64,000 bases of DNA from CAZUCE01 sp964619265 (GCA_964619265.1 CAZUCE010000003.1:62001-126000), one strand, 5' to 3'. Numbered from the stretch's first letter, positions 26,296-35,554 are shown. The notes: a model not told the origin generated them from the sequence alone. A program made the numbers and translations.

Positions 26296-26592
26296 TTAGC
26301 TGACCAATTCCGCAGCCGGACGCACGACCTGGAATTTCGTCAGGCCTTCGGTCCGTCGCGGACGAATTTCGACAGCGAGAATGCGATGGGCCGGGGATCC
26401 CACGTGCAGCCACGCGATCAGGCCTTCCACCGAAGCCCGAGTCCCTTCCAGCAAGACCTCGATCCGTTGATCGTCCAGAGTTCGCACCCAGCCGCCGCAT
26501 CGTCGTCCATCCGCCTGATAGAGCGTTTCGAACCGAAGAGCCTGGGACGGGCCTTGGAAAGTCACGATCAGATGCCGGGCGATGTTCTCCAT
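26296..26592 (-). CDS. Acylphosphatase-like protein with altered active site
   Basis: The 98-residue protein has the size and pattern of acylphosphatase: LIVTFQGPSQALRFETLY, GGWVRTLDDQRIEVLLEG and a final beta strand. The usual phosphate loop VQGVGFR is replaced by PSQALR; R20 keeps the normal 15-residue distance to W35, but the catalytic asparagine after GWVR is threonine (T38). It may therefore be weakly active or non-enzymatic. It is the last gene of the miaE-algI-algX-peptidase-yihY series, 34 bp downstream of the yihY-like gene. Confidence 0.65.
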   Translation of the reverse strand: MENIARHLIVTFQGPSQALRFETLYQADGRRCGGWVRTLDDQRIEVLLEGTRASVEGLIAWLHVGSPAHRILAVEIRPRRTEGLTKFQVVRPAAELVS

Positions 26593-26626
26593 GGTTGGAG
26601 ATCATGCGGACCGCGCTCGACGGTTG

Positions 26627-28078
26627 CTAGGAAGGTCCCGGGCTCTTCCCGTTGCTGGGGGCGGTCCCATTTTCGGCAGAAGGCGTGCCCGTTGCTCCCT
26701 GGAGCAGACTCCGGAGGTCCAAATCGCCGCTTGCGCCGCGCTGAACCTGCTCGAGTCCACGAGCCGCACGCACAAGCTCTCGATCCGGTCCGTGGTCCCC
26801 TGCCGCAACCTGCTCGGGGACCTCGCCGCGCAAGGCGATCAACAGGTCCGAAACGTGGACGCGATCGGCAGCTCGCGCCAGCACAAACCTGGGCTCTCCC
26901 TCCGGGCCGCTGCGCGTCAAAACCTCCGCCGCCTCCAGGCGCTCGAGTCCGTCCAACAACTGGGGGCGCGGGATCTCAAGCTCTTCGACCAGCTTGTCGA
27001 TCTCGAGCGGAGACCCGCCCGATTCGAAGCGTTCAGCGATCCGGCCGACGGCCGCCAGCACCGCCGTCTCGAACCAAGCTTGATCGACGGTGCGAGCGAG
27101 CGCTTGGCGGCGGTAGGCATTCTGATCTTGGTCGGCATTTCCAAATTGGGCGCCGACCAACACGGCCATCCAAGACAGGTAGACCCAGAACAAAAACAGC
27201 GGGATGGCCGCGAAGGTCGCGTAAACCTGGCTGTAGTTGGAGACGCCCAGCTGCGCACCCACGTAGAATTCTTGAACCAGGGACCATCCCAGCGCCGCAA
27301 CGAACCCGCCGAGCAGCGCCGAGAAAAATCGCACCCGCGTCGCAGTCATCACCAAGTACAGGAGCGTGAACACGCCCCACATGGTGAACAAAGGTCCTAG
27401 AACCACAATGAAGTCGAGCACCGCGCCTAGGTGCAGCTCGTTGCGCACCCACTCGACAGCGCTGTTGCTCTGGGAGCTGGCCTTCAGCGCTGTCGCGCCC
27501 AGCGCCAGAACCGGCCCGATCACAAGCATGGCCAGGTAATCGGTCAAGCGCCTCAAGATGCGACGCTGGCGCCGCACGCCCCAGATGCGATTGAGAGCCT
27601 GTTCGACCTGGGAAAGCAATCGAATCGCCGCGAAGCCAAGCACCACCAGCCCAACCAGCCCCAGGCTCTTCACGTCCGTTCCTTCGACGATCCCCAGCAC
27701 CTGATCAATCGCCACGCGCAACTGGCTTGGCTGGACGATCTCCTCGACACCATCGACAATCGCCGGAATCGGCGTCGATGCCCCAAAGTTCCGCAGCAGG
27801 AACGGCTCGACCACGTCGCGAACAAGCTTGTCGTACAACCCAAAGCCCTTGGCGATCGAGAACGCAAAGGCCAGCAGGGGAACCAGCGACAGAACCGTCA
27901 CGTAGGTTAAGGCCTGAGCTCGAATCGGAATCTGGTTCACCACCAACCGGTTGGCCGTCAAAACAGCACTGCGCAGCAGACGCATGGGAACCGCTTGAAT
28001 GAGCGGTAAGCGCCCCAGGCTCGACTCCCAGACACCCCGACCCAAGTAGTCGGAGATGGAATTGAGCGGGCCCTTCAT
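26627..28078 (-). CDS. YihY/BrkB family membrane protein with C-terminal winged-helix-like region
   Basis: The protein has 483 residues from ATG 28078. It shows six membrane helices in residues 40-320, beginning NQIPIRAQALTYVTVLSLVPLLAFAF and including GLVGLVVLGFAAIRLLSQVEQALNRIWG and the FWVYLSWMAVLVGAQF ending of the family. YihY/BrkB proteins were once called RNase BN, which is now rejected; their transport or envelope role is unresolved. Residues 330-410 resemble a winged helix, and the last 70 are disordered. The ATG overlaps the stop of the preceding HExxH gene (ATGA) and is preferred over an ATG 39 bp further upstream. Confidence 0.82.
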   Translation of the reverse strand: MKGPLNSISDYLGRGVWESSLGRLPLIQAVPMRLLRSAVLTANRLVVNQIPIRAQALTYVTVLSLVPLLAFAFSIAKGFGLYDKLVRDVVEPFLLRNFGASTPIPAIVDGVEEIVQPSQLRVAIDQVLGIVEGTDVKSLGLVGLVVLGFAAIRLLSQVEQALNRIWGVRRQRRILRRLTDYLAMLVIGPVLALGATALKASSQSNSAVEWVRNELHLGAVLDFIVVLGPLFTMWGVFTLLYLVMTATRVRFFSALLGGFVAALGWSLVQEFYVGAQLGVSNYSQVYATFAAIPLFLFWVYLSWMAVLVGAQFGNADQDQNAYRRQALARTVDQAWFETAVLAAVGRIAERFESGGSPLEIDKLVEELEIPRPQLLDGLERLEAAEVLTRSGPEGEPRFVLARAADRVHVSDLLIALRGEVPEQVAAGDHGPDRELVRAARGLEQVQRGASGDLDLRSLLQGATGTPSAENGTAPSNGKSPGPS

Positions 28079-29310
28079 CGGCCCCTCCCCTTTCGAAAGC
28101 CCATATTTTGATGCCACTCGCTAATCAGCCCCTCGCGCGACGGCCCAAGTGCCTCGGCGAGGTCGTCCGATCGCACATCTCCATCGAGCAGGCGGCCCAC
28201 GAAGCGCAAGAATCGGTCGCGTCGCTCGCTATCCACGTCGCCCAAGCACACAACCACGAAACTGTAGGCCAGCGCATAGTTTCGGCGCGGATCGCGGCCA
28301 CCATGGAACTCTTCGCGACCGAGGGCCAACAGGTCATCCAGACGCGGTGGATCCTCGAGATCGCGGAGAACGGCGTAGTGACTCGAGCTCAGCAACCACT
28401 CCCGCGACGCATCAAAGCCATCGCGGGAAGCAAGTGCCTGGGCCAACACCTCGGCCAAGCCTTCGTCGACCCACGCGGGAGCCCCACCGTTTCTCGACTT
28501 CCGCTGGCGTGAGGCCTCGGCCAACATCTGGTGGGCCACCTCGTGATGAATCAAGGAGGAACCCGGATTGCGCAGCCCGTCGAATTCGATTCGATCCTTG
28601 GAGTCCAGATAGTAGGCCGGCGGATCCCCCACCAAGTGGTCAAAGGAGCGCTCATCCCCATGCAGCGCCACATCGAACAACTCGACGCGGTGTTCCTGCT
28701 GAATCGCGTCGCCGGCGAGGCGAAACCACCCGAGGTGTCCGCGCTTCAGGTCCCCGAACAGGATGAGGGTTTGAAGCGCCGGCGAGTTGGAGGTGACGCG
28801 AAAGAAGCTCGACTCCAGGGCGGGCGCCTGGGCCCAGCGCGCAGTCTCCTCACCGCGCCATTCCTCCAGAGCGACCCAATTGCGCCCCCAGGGGATCGAC
28901 CACCCGCCCCTGCTCTCACGGGACTCAAGCCGCGCGTGAACGCCCTCCGGGTTGTCATCGCGGAGCAAGGCGAGGTAGCTGGCCAGCTTCGCCTCGCGCT
29001 CCAAACCCACCTGATCACACCAGTCGGCTAGTTCGGTCGAACTCCGCGAGCCGCCTTGGACAGCCTGGTCGTAGCGTTCCATGAACTCCCCCATGGCGCG
29101 CCAGGCGGACAACACCTCCGAGACCTCCGCCCGCTCGAGCACCTTGCGCTTTCGGCCGTTCGCGAGAACCAGATCGGGCCCCCGATCCACCACCACGTGA
29201 CCGGTGAGCTCCTTGCCGTTTCGCAACAAGATGCGATCTAACGGGCGCTCGGCATCCCGGGCCGGAACAAGCAGAATCAGAGCGGCGGCAAGCTGGGCGA
29301 TGCGAGGCAT
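28075..29310 (-). CDS. Secreted HExxH (gluzincin-like) protein in the acetyltransferase cluster
   Basis: The protein has 411 residues from the ATG at 29310, with a short export signal (IAQLAAALILLVPARDA). Residues about 25-65 form a small beta domain (LLRNGKELTGHVVVDRGPDLVLANG), seen often in secreted planctomycete proteins. The zinc site is HEVAHQ at 256-261 with E283 in WVDEGLAEVLA. The pattern matches DUF1570-like gluzincins, and it is a distant paralogue in style of the protein at 14480-15901. It is placed 10 bp after the algX-like gene and overlaps the yihY-like gene by 4 bp. A longer frame to 29481 overlaps algX and is rejected. Confidence 0.7.
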   Translation of the reverse strand: MPRIAQLAAALILLVPARDAERPLDRILLRNGKELTGHVVVDRGPDLVLANGRKRKVLERAEVSEVLSAWRAMGEFMERYDQAVQGGSRSSTELADWCDQVGLEREAKLASYLALLRDDNPEGVHARLESRESRGGWSIPWGRNWVALEEWRGEETARWAQAPALESSFFRVTSNSPALQTLILFGDLKRGHLGWFRLAGDAIQQEHRVELFDVALHGDERSFDHLVGDPPAYYLDSKDRIEFDGLRNPGSSLIHHEVAHQMLAEASRQRKSRNGGAPAWVDEGLAEVLAQALASRDGFDASREWLLSSSHYAVLRDLEDPPRLDDLLALGREEFHGGRDPRRNYALAYSFVVVCLGDVDSERRDRFLRFVGRLLDGDVRSDDLAEALGPSREGLISEWHQNMGFRKGRGR

Positions 29311-29320
29311 ACGTCCGACC

Positions 29321-30844
29321 TTACCGCGCCGAGCTGCGCGAGGTAACGCTCTGAACCTCGAGGGATGCGAGTTCGGATCCCGCCGGCAAGGAAAGAGCCA
29401 GGGCGCCGCCAGGAGCCGCCGATTCGAGTCGCACAAAAGCGAACGCTCGCCCGCGACCGAAAGACGCCTGCCCCAAGGCATCTCCGGCGATCAGGACTTC
29501 CGCAGGAGGGGTCTCCAGTCCTTCCGGCATGGCCCGCATGAGCCGCAGCCAGCCGGTTCCGGCCTCGGGCAGGACCAGCTCAAGCTGCTCCCCTGGGCCT
29601 AGCTGGACCGCCCCAGGCAGCAGCACCTGTTCGTCTCCGGCTGCGTTCCAAGCGCGGGCTACCCGCACCTCTTCCTTGCCGTAGTGGGGCAGTTCAATCG
29701 GTCCGCTCAGGATCCGCTCAATGCGCGTATGCAGAACGACCGCGGGCCGTTCCACCTCAACCAGCTCCGCCGGGAATCGGTTGTCGCCTTCGAGTACCAG
29801 CTCCGAGAAGTGGTGCACGAAGAACGGCCATAGCCATTCGGCTGTCGAATCTCGCACGTAGACGGCTTTCGGCAATTCCTTCATGGCGTTGCCAGAGCGA
29901 CCATCGGTCAGACCCGAGCGTGCCTCCCAGGTTTCGGCAATGAACCAGGTCGGCTGGTGCAAGTAGCTGAACTGAATCGCCTCCTGTCGAATCACATCGG
30001 CCAAGTGCAATCGTTCGAACCACGAGTCGCCGTACCAAGAATCGTCCAAAGTGGTTCCGTCGACCACATCGAACGCCGCGCGGGGCAGCACGCGCTGCCC
30101 CGGTAGCTTGGCGGCCAATTGCTCCGCCATCGCGACGTAGGCCGGCCAGCTTCCGCGCATGTTCCAGTGGGTGCCGTGCTGAAAGAAGGTGAGGCCTTCT
30201 GCTTTCGCCTCGGCAATCGCCGGTCGAAGGTCGAGCACCTCGATCTCCGATCGCTCGCGCAGGGCATCGAAGAACTCGTCGGTCCGCGTCCGATTCGAAC
30301 ACGGCACCACCCAATCTGGCAGGTACTCCGGATAGATGCCCTGCTTGTCGGGCGTAAACATCAACACGTACTCGATGTCGCGGGCGGCCAACCAATCGCG
30401 CCACCCGTCGTAGGTCTCGACCCACAGGTTCAGCTCCTCCGGTAGGAACGGATCGCAAGCCCGGTAGTGCCCCATGGCTTCTGGTCCCGCGAGGTACAAC
30501 CAGCCTTGCTTGCCCCGCTGCATAGCCGGGTCGGCGATCGCACCAAGGACCTCCCATGCGAACAGGTTGTGCAACCGCAGCAACTCGCGGCGGTAGGGAA
30601 AGCGGTCGTCAAAGGCCTCGGCGAAGGCGTCCGGGAAGGTGTCGAGGTCGGCCAGCCCGCTGGGTCGAGCGGGCCACTCGGCCGGCGCGCGCAGCTCATT
30701 CTGAACGCTCGTGTCTTGCTGACCCGTCGCGATCCAGCGCGAGACCGGCGCCGCCGACCCAACCGCCACGGCCGCCAGGCACAGGGCGCTCAGCCAGGCG
30801 GGAGCGGGGGCTCCCAAATCTTCGACGAGGTCTCGTACGGGCAC
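29321..30844 (-). CDS. AlgX/AlgJ-like SGNH O-acetyltransferase
   Basis: The 507-residue protein starts with one membrane segment at about 15-40 and continues outside the cytoplasm. It shows GKQGWLYLAGPEAMGHYRA, MFTPDKQGIYPEYLPDW and the HGTHWNMRGSWPAYVAM signature of the AlgX/AlgJ family, where Asp/His-Trp residues take part in acetyl transfer. The usual GDSF serine motif appears as VRDSTAEWLWPFFVHHFSEL. It would pass acetyl groups, brought across the membrane by the adjacent MBOAT protein, to an exported polysaccharide. Translation starts at GTG 30844, 6 bp after the MBOAT stop. Confidence 0.82.
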   Translation of the reverse strand: MPVRDLVEDLGAPAPAWLSALCLAAVAVGSAAPVSRWIATGQQDTSVQNELRAPAEWPARPSGLADLDTFPDAFAEAFDDRFPYRRELLRLHNLFAWEVLGAIADPAMQRGKQGWLYLAGPEAMGHYRACDPFLPEELNLWVETYDGWRDWLAARDIEYVLMFTPDKQGIYPEYLPDWVVPCSNRTRTDEFFDALRERSEIEVLDLRPAIAEAKAEGLTFFQHGTHWNMRGSWPAYVAMAEQLAAKLPGQRVLPRAAFDVVDGTTLDDSWYGDSWFERLHLADVIRQEAIQFSYLHQPTWFIAETWEARSGLTDGRSGNAMKELPKAVYVRDSTAEWLWPFFVHHFSELVLEGDNRFPAELVEVERPAVVLHTRIERILSGPIELPHYGKEEVRVARAWNAAGDEQVLLPGAVQLGPGEQLELVLPEAGTGWLRLMRAMPEGLETPPAEVLIAGDALGQASFGRGRAFAFVRLESAAPGGALALSLPAGSELASLEVQSVTSRSSAR

Positions 30845-30850
30845 GACGGA

Positions 30851-32323
30851 TTAGAAGCGGAAGTAGATGAACGGGCTTTGGGTCTGGGCCGCGGCATAGC
30901 CCAGGCAGAGAATCCACAGGGCGCCGAACGAGGCGCCGCGCAGGACGTCGAGAGCCGGGGCGAGAGCCGAGCCCTGTTCCCCCAGTTTCGTCCGCCAGCG
31001 CGCGAAGGCCGGCTGCCAGGGCAGCGCGCCCACGAGGCCAACCGCCAGAACGATCCAGAATCGTTGATCGATCCACTGGCCCTCCCGGTAGAGGGCGTCG
31101 ACCGGCGTGGTGAGGCCGATCAAGGCGCGCCAGTGGGACAGCACATCGGGCATCGCCTCCCAGCGAAATAGCACCCAGCTGAACAGCAGGACCAGGTGAA
31201 CATAGAGGTGCCGCAGTGGCCGAAAAGCACGCGCGAGAAGCGTCCCAAGCCCCAGCCGCTCGATCACCAGGAAGGTGCCGTGGAAGGCGCCAAAGATCAC
31301 GTAGTGCCAGTCCGCCCCGTGCCACAAGCCGCACAGGAGGAACACCGTCCACAGGTTTAGGTACATCCGCACCGCGCCCGTGCGGTTGCCCCCCATCGGC
31401 ACGTACAGGTAGTCGCGAAACCACGTGGACAAGGAAATGTGCCAGCGTCGCCAGAACTCGGTGATCGACTGAGCTACGTAGGGCCAGCGGAAGTTCTCAA
31501 GAATCCGGAAGCCGAACACTCGCCCCAAGCCAATGGCCATATCGGAGTACCCCGAAAAATCGAAGTACAGCTGAATCGAGTACATCACGGTGCCGGCCCA
31601 GGCCAAGGACAGCGAGAGTTCCTCGGAGGGCAGTCCGAAAATTCCGTCTGCGATTCTTGCCGCGCTGTCGGCCACAATCAGCTTCTTTCCCAGCCCGATC
31701 ACGAAGCGCCGCACACCGCTACCAGCCAGATCCAAGCTGCAGGTACGCGCTGCGAGTTGGCTCGCGAAATCCCGGTAACGAACAATCGGGCCCGCGATCA
31801 GTTGCGGAAACAGCGAAATGTAGAGCGCGAAATCGAGCGGGCGACGCTGAACCTCAGCTTCTCCGCGATACAGATCGATCAGATACGAGAGCGCTTGGAA
31901 GGTGTAGAAGCTGATGCCGATGGGCAGCGCAATGCGCACCCAGTCCTCGAAGAAGCCTCCCAGGAAGAAGCCGGCGTACTTGAACCATCCAAGCAGCGCG
32001 AGATTCAGGACGATGCCGAGGACCAAGACGCCGCGCCCGCCACCTGATTGGATGCCGCGGGCCTGCGCGCGCGCCTTGGCCTGCGAAAGCAATAGCCCAA
32101 GTAGGAAGTTCGCGATGACCGACACGAGCAGCCACAAAACGAAGCGTCCTTCGCCGAACGTGTAGAACGCTAGGCTCGCGAGCAGCAGCCACAGGTTGCG
32201 CGGGGTCTCGCCAAGTCGTTTGCGGTCCGGATCCACCGCACGCGTAATCCCAGTGATGAGGAAGTACCCGAGAACGACAATCGGCAGGAAGCCGAACAGA
32301 AACAGGCGCGAGTGAAAGAGCAC
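30851..32323 (-). CDS. AlgI-like MBOAT O-acyltransferase
   Basis: The 490-residue polytopic membrane protein matches AlgI. Seen are MLFHSRLFLFGFLPIVV at the start, LLGWFKYAGFFLGG, PIGISFYTFQALSYLIDLYRG, FWRRWHISLSTWFRDYLYVPMGG and LCGLWHGADWHYVIFGAFHG, which holds the MBOAT active-site histidine. AlgI-type proteins move acetyl groups from the cytoplasm to a periplasmic acceptor enzyme. It sits between miaE-like (6 bp upstream) and algX-like (6 bp downstream). No alginate polymerase genes are in the window, so the acceptor polymer is unknown. The start is GTG 32323. Confidence 0.9.
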   Translation of the reverse strand: MLFHSRLFLFGFLPIVVLGYFLITGITRAVDPDRKRLGETPRNLWLLLASLAFYTFGEGRFVLWLLVSVIANFLLGLLLSQAKARAQARGIQSGGGRGVLVLGIVLNLALLGWFKYAGFFLGGFFEDWVRIALPIGISFYTFQALSYLIDLYRGEAEVQRRPLDFALYISLFPQLIAGPIVRYRDFASQLAARTCSLDLAGSGVRRFVIGLGKKLIVADSAARIADGIFGLPSEELSLSLAWAGTVMYSIQLYFDFSGYSDMAIGLGRVFGFRILENFRWPYVAQSITEFWRRWHISLSTWFRDYLYVPMGGNRTGAVRMYLNLWTVFLLCGLWHGADWHYVIFGAFHGTFLVIERLGLGTLLARAFRPLRHLYVHLVLLFSWVLFRWEAMPDVLSHWRALIGLTTPVDALYREGQWIDQRFWIVLAVGLVGALPWQPAFARWRTKLGEQGSALAPALDVLRGASFGALWILCLGYAAAQTQSPFIYFRF

Positions 32324-32329
32324 GGCGAA

Positions 32330-32935
32330 TCAGGTCCCCGGGCCCGAGTGCATGCGCGGCTCGACCGGCAGTCCGGCCAGCAACTCCGCCTCGACGCCGG
32401 CGAGCTCCTCGGCCCGGCGATCGACGACGTCCTTCGCGAAGTACTCGCGGGCGAGCCGGTCGAACAGGTGAGCGTGACCGCGCTCGCTGGGCGCGAGCTC
32501 CGCGTAGAGCTCGCGGAGCCGAGCTTCGGTCGCGTGCTCAGCAAGCAGCTCGAAGCGCTCGAGGCTGCGGAGCTCGATCAGGCCCGCGATCAGCAGCCGA
32601 TCCAGGAACGGCATCCCCCGGGACCGCTGACTCGCACCGTGGATCAGACCGGCCACGTAGGGACTGGGGGGCACCTCGTCGAAGCTCCCCGGCCAAGCCT
32701 CGATGATCCCGAGCACCTGCCGGAAGTGCACCAGCTCCTCAACCGCAAGCGCGGCCAGCCGGTCGCTCAGTTCACCCCCTCCCGGATGCCCGCGTCCCGC
32801 TTGACGCCGCAGCAGAGCCTGGGCCGACGCCGCGGCTCCCAGTTCGCAATGGGCATGGTCGATCAACAGCGCCAGGGGCTCTTCCGAGACCCGTTCGGCC
32901 CAGCGGATCGGGGTCTCGCTTCGAAGCTCTAGCAT
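32330..32935 (-). CDS. miaE: MiaE-like tRNA 2-methylthio-N6-isopentenyladenosine hydroxylase
   Basis: The 201-residue protein has the ferritin-like fold of MiaE with di-iron ligands in ALLIDHAHCELGAAASA, EELVHF, LIELRSLERFELL and LAPSERGHAHLFDRL. MiaE hydroxylates the isopentenyl group of ms2i6A37 in tRNAs reading UNN codons, using O2. The ATG at 32935 was chosen since the frame upstream overlaps the divergent gene's leader. It leads an apparent operon with the acetylation genes, 6 bp apart, which is an unexpected pairing. Assignment relies on motif match; no MiaA or MiaB gene is in this window. Confidence 0.8.
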   Translation of the reverse strand: MLELRSETPIRWAERVSEEPLALLIDHAHCELGAAASAQALLRRQAGRGHPGGGELSDRLAALAVEELVHFRQVLGIIEAWPGSFDEVPPSPYVAGLIHGASQRSRGMPFLDRLLIAGLIELRSLERFELLAEHATEARLRELYAELAPSERGHAHLFDRLAREYFAKDVVDRRAEELAGVEAELLAGLPVEPRMHSGPGT

Positions 32936-33017
32936 GCCGGCGGGAAAGTCTACTCGGGCGCCTGCCCCCGAGGCCTCCCCCTTCCGCTCCCCCGGGGCAC
33001 CCGTCCCTATCCGGCCC

Positions 33018-33419
33018 ATGACCGACGATTCGCCGCCCACCGCGCTCGACGTGAGAACTTTCGTCGGCTCCCGCGAGTTCGAGATCTCCCGTGACTTCTA
33101 CGTCGCCCTCGGCTGGCGCCTGAACTTCGAGTCCGCCGGGCTGGCCGAGCTTGAGCTTGCTGACCAGCGCTTCTACCTCCAGCGTTTCTACGCCAAGGAT
33201 TGGTGCGAGAACTCGATGCTTCACATCGCGGTCGAGGACGCCACAGCCTGGTTTCGTCACGCTGAATCCGTGATCGAAGCGGGCCAGTTCGGCGGCGCTC
33301 GCGTCCAGGAACCAGCCTTCCAGGACAGCGGTGCTCTGGTGACCTTCGTATGGGACCCGTCGGGAGTCCTCCTGCAGTTCGCCCAGAATCCGGACGCGAC
33401 TAGCGCGAATCGCGTGTGA
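33018..33419 (+). CDS. Glyoxalase/VOC-fold protein
   Basis: The 133-residue protein has one vicinal-oxygen-chelate repeat pair: VRTFVGSREFEISRDFYVALGW, FYLQRFYAKDW, MLHIAVEDATAWF and VTFVWDPSGVLLQFAQN. Small VOC proteins act as lyases, dioxygenases or antibiotic-resistance proteins; the usual metal-binding His/Glu pattern is only partial here, so the function is open. The ATG at 33018 lies 82 bp from the divergent miaE-like gene. Its last 20 bp overlap the end of the convergent propeller gene. Confidence 0.75.
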   Translation: MTDDSPPTALDVRTFVGSREFEISRDFYVALGWRLNFESAGLAELELADQRFYLQRFYAKDWCENSMLHIAVEDATAWFRHAESVIEAGQFGGARVQEPAFQDSGALVTFVWDPSGVLLQFAQNPDATSANRV

Positions 33420-35388
33420 GCGCGTTCGAACGCAGGGTCATCGCCCCCTGGATCTCAAGCTGAAACACCGCCCCAACCTCCAGGCTGTCCAGCAGCTCTG
33501 AGGCGGATTCGAAGCCTGGCGGAAGCGGCCAGGACAAGCTGCCCCCGGGGGGGATCTCTCCGGAGCCAAGCACTTCAAGTTGGTCACCGGTCACCAAGCG
33601 CAGCTCGTAACTGCTGCCGGCCCAGGCAGGATTCACCAGGCCGCGCAGGAATCCGCCATCGTCCAAGTACAGCTGACCGGCCTCAAGCAGCTCCGTCGTC
33701 GGTTCGCCTGCCGTAAGCAACGCGACCGGGTTCGGACTAAAGATCCGCATGGCGCCAGCCGGCTGCAGTCCGTTGGCCTCGAAGACGGAACCGATCATGA
33801 ATTCGTCGAAGCCATTGCCATCCAAGTCGGTGAACGCACCGATGGCAAAACCGAACAACCCGAGGGTCGGCGGACCGGTCAGCACGCCTATGCGCTCGCC
33901 GCTCACGCCGTCGTGCACGTAGACCCGCCCCACTCCATTGCCAAAGAACGGCGCGGCGAGTCCCCACTCACGGATGCCGTCCCCGTTGACGTCGGACAAC
34001 ATGCCGAGCGCTTGGCCCAAACGCTCTTCGGTCTCGCTGCCAGCGTAGACCGCCAGTTGCGCGCCGGTCGCGCTGGAGACCAGTCGAATCGTCCCGGTTT
34101 CGATGCCGTCCACACTGAACGCCTCGGGCGCACCCATCAACACGTCGCGAATTCCGTCGCCGTCTTGATCTTCGACCGTCAAGAGCGACAAGCCCAGGTG
34201 GTCATCTTCGAAGTCTCCGAGAACCTTGCGAATCTGGGAGCCATCAGCCCCCGAGACGAAGTAAACGGCGCCCGCGCTTGGACCGACTTCTGAGTCGCCC
34301 CACGCACCGACCGCCAAGTCGGCTGCGCCGTCGCCGTCCAAATCGTCCAAGCAGCTCAGCGAAATTCCGAACTGAATCCCAGGTTCGTCGCCATCCAGGC
34401 GCCAAAGAACACTGCCATCCACACCGGAGAAAGCCCGCACGGTTCCACTGTTGCCGCCCACGGTGGTTTCGGCGCGGGGACCGCCCGCGGCAAAATCGGC
34501 CGTTCCGTCTCCGTTCACGTCTCCGATCAAAGCGAGCGAGGCTCCCATACGTTCGCGATCCCCCTCGCCGAAGTATCCGAACAGCTCCGCGCCCGTCGCC
34601 GAGGAGTACACCGCAACGCCACCGCCCTCCTCGAACAGGATCGAGTCCGAGGGTGATCCGATCAGCAAATCATCAAGCCCGTCACCGTCCCGGTCGGGGA
34701 ACACAAGGAGAATCGAACCGAATCCCGACTGATCGTTGCCCGAGAACGAACGAATCACCTCGCCCGTCGCGCCCGAGCGCAGCTCAACCAGTCCAGACTT
34801 GGGCCCCGTGGGACTGGCTCCTGGAGAAGCCAGAACCAAGTCGTCGACACCGTCCGCGTCGAGGTCTTCGATGCGGGCAAAAGCTTTGCCAAGATCGTGG
34901 AACGGACCGTCTCCGGCGAACGAGCTGTACAGCTCGAAGGCAAATTCGGGGAGGCTGGGAGCCATCACCACCACTTCGAACTCGGCGGAGGCCTCGAGTT
35001 CGGTGTAGTCCAACTGCCCCGGCGTCCGCACGTCGATCCGTGTGAACAGGGCGTAGTCTCCGGGCGCGTCGACCGAGACCACGCCGCGAACCGACTCGGC
35101 AGAGAAGTCAAACGGTCCCGGCTGGGGGGACCCGTTCAGCTCGACCACCAGGGTGTCCGGGTCCGCCTCCAAGCCGGCCCAGCTCAGCTCAAACTCCACC
35201 TCGCTGGCGGACTGCATCGCTCCGCCGGGCAGCTGGAGGTCGAGCGCGTCCTCGGCGGGCGGTAAGAGGAAGCCGTCGTCCTGCTCCGTCGCGGATGTCC
35301 CGCCCCCACAGGCGGAAAGGGAACCGAAGCAAAACAGCAGGGGAAGAGCGAACGAGCGGATCACAAGGGGCCGGGTCACGGGATGCAC
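33400..35388 (-). CDS. FG-GAP (integrin-alpha-like) beta-propeller lipoprotein
   Basis: The 662-residue protein begins with a lipoprotein signal ending LSAC, then a cadherin/Ig-like part to about residue 135. About seven FG-GAP repeats follow at 150-560, each with an aspartate-rich calcium loop such as DLDADGVDDLVLAS, DRDGDGLDDLLIGS and DVNGDGTADFAAGG. The C-terminal 90 residues are beta-rich. FG-GAP propellers bind Ca2+ and usually mediate adhesion or carry other domains; no catalytic domain is present. The start codon is GTG 35388. Confidence 0.85.
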   Translation of the reverse strand: MHPVTRPLVIRSFALPLLFCFGSLSACGGGTSATEQDDGFLLPPAEDALDLQLPGGAMQSASEVEFELSWAGLEADPDTLVVELNGSPQPGPFDFSAESVRGVVSVDAPGDYALFTRIDVRTPGQLDYTELEASAEFEVVVMAPSLPEFAFELYSSFAGDGPFHDLGKAFARIEDLDADGVDDLVLASPGASPTGPKSGLVELRSGATGEVIRSFSGNDQSGFGSILLVFPDRDGDGLDDLLIGSPSDSILFEEGGGVAVYSSATGAELFGYFGEGDRERMGASLALIGDVNGDGTADFAAGGPRAETTVGGNSGTVRAFSGVDGSVLWRLDGDEPGIQFGISLSCLDDLDGDGAADLAVGAWGDSEVGPSAGAVYFVSGADGSQIRKVLGDFEDDHLGLSLLTVEDQDGDGIRDVLMGAPEAFSVDGIETGTIRLVSSATGAQLAVYAGSETEERLGQALGMLSDVNGDGIREWGLAAPFFGNGVGRVYVHDGVSGERIGVLTGPPTLGLFGFAIGAFTDLDGNGFDEFMIGSVFEANGLQPAGAMRIFSPNPVALLTAGEPTTELLEAGQLYLDDGGFLRGLVNPAWAGSSYELRLVTGDQLEVLGSGEIPPGGSLSWPLPPGFESASELLDSLEVGAVFQLEIQGAMTLRSNALTRDSR

Positions 35389-35554
35389 GGGGAGAACCTT
35401 CCGGAGCGGCTGCCGTGGGGGGGAGGGCAGCCCGAGCCGAGAATTATGCCCGCCCGGTCAAATTGCGGGCGCAGGACTCCCGGTTAGGACGCCTCCGGGG
35501 CCCTGGCGGTTCCCCACCGGCGCCCAGCCTTTCGACCCCCCCGGCCCGCTTTTG

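Noticed and set aside
26296..26592. Loss of the catalytic arginine in the acylphosphatase-like protein
   Set aside because: Counting from the conserved GWVR places R20 at the normal spacing, so the Arg is probably kept; only the Asn and the loop are changed.
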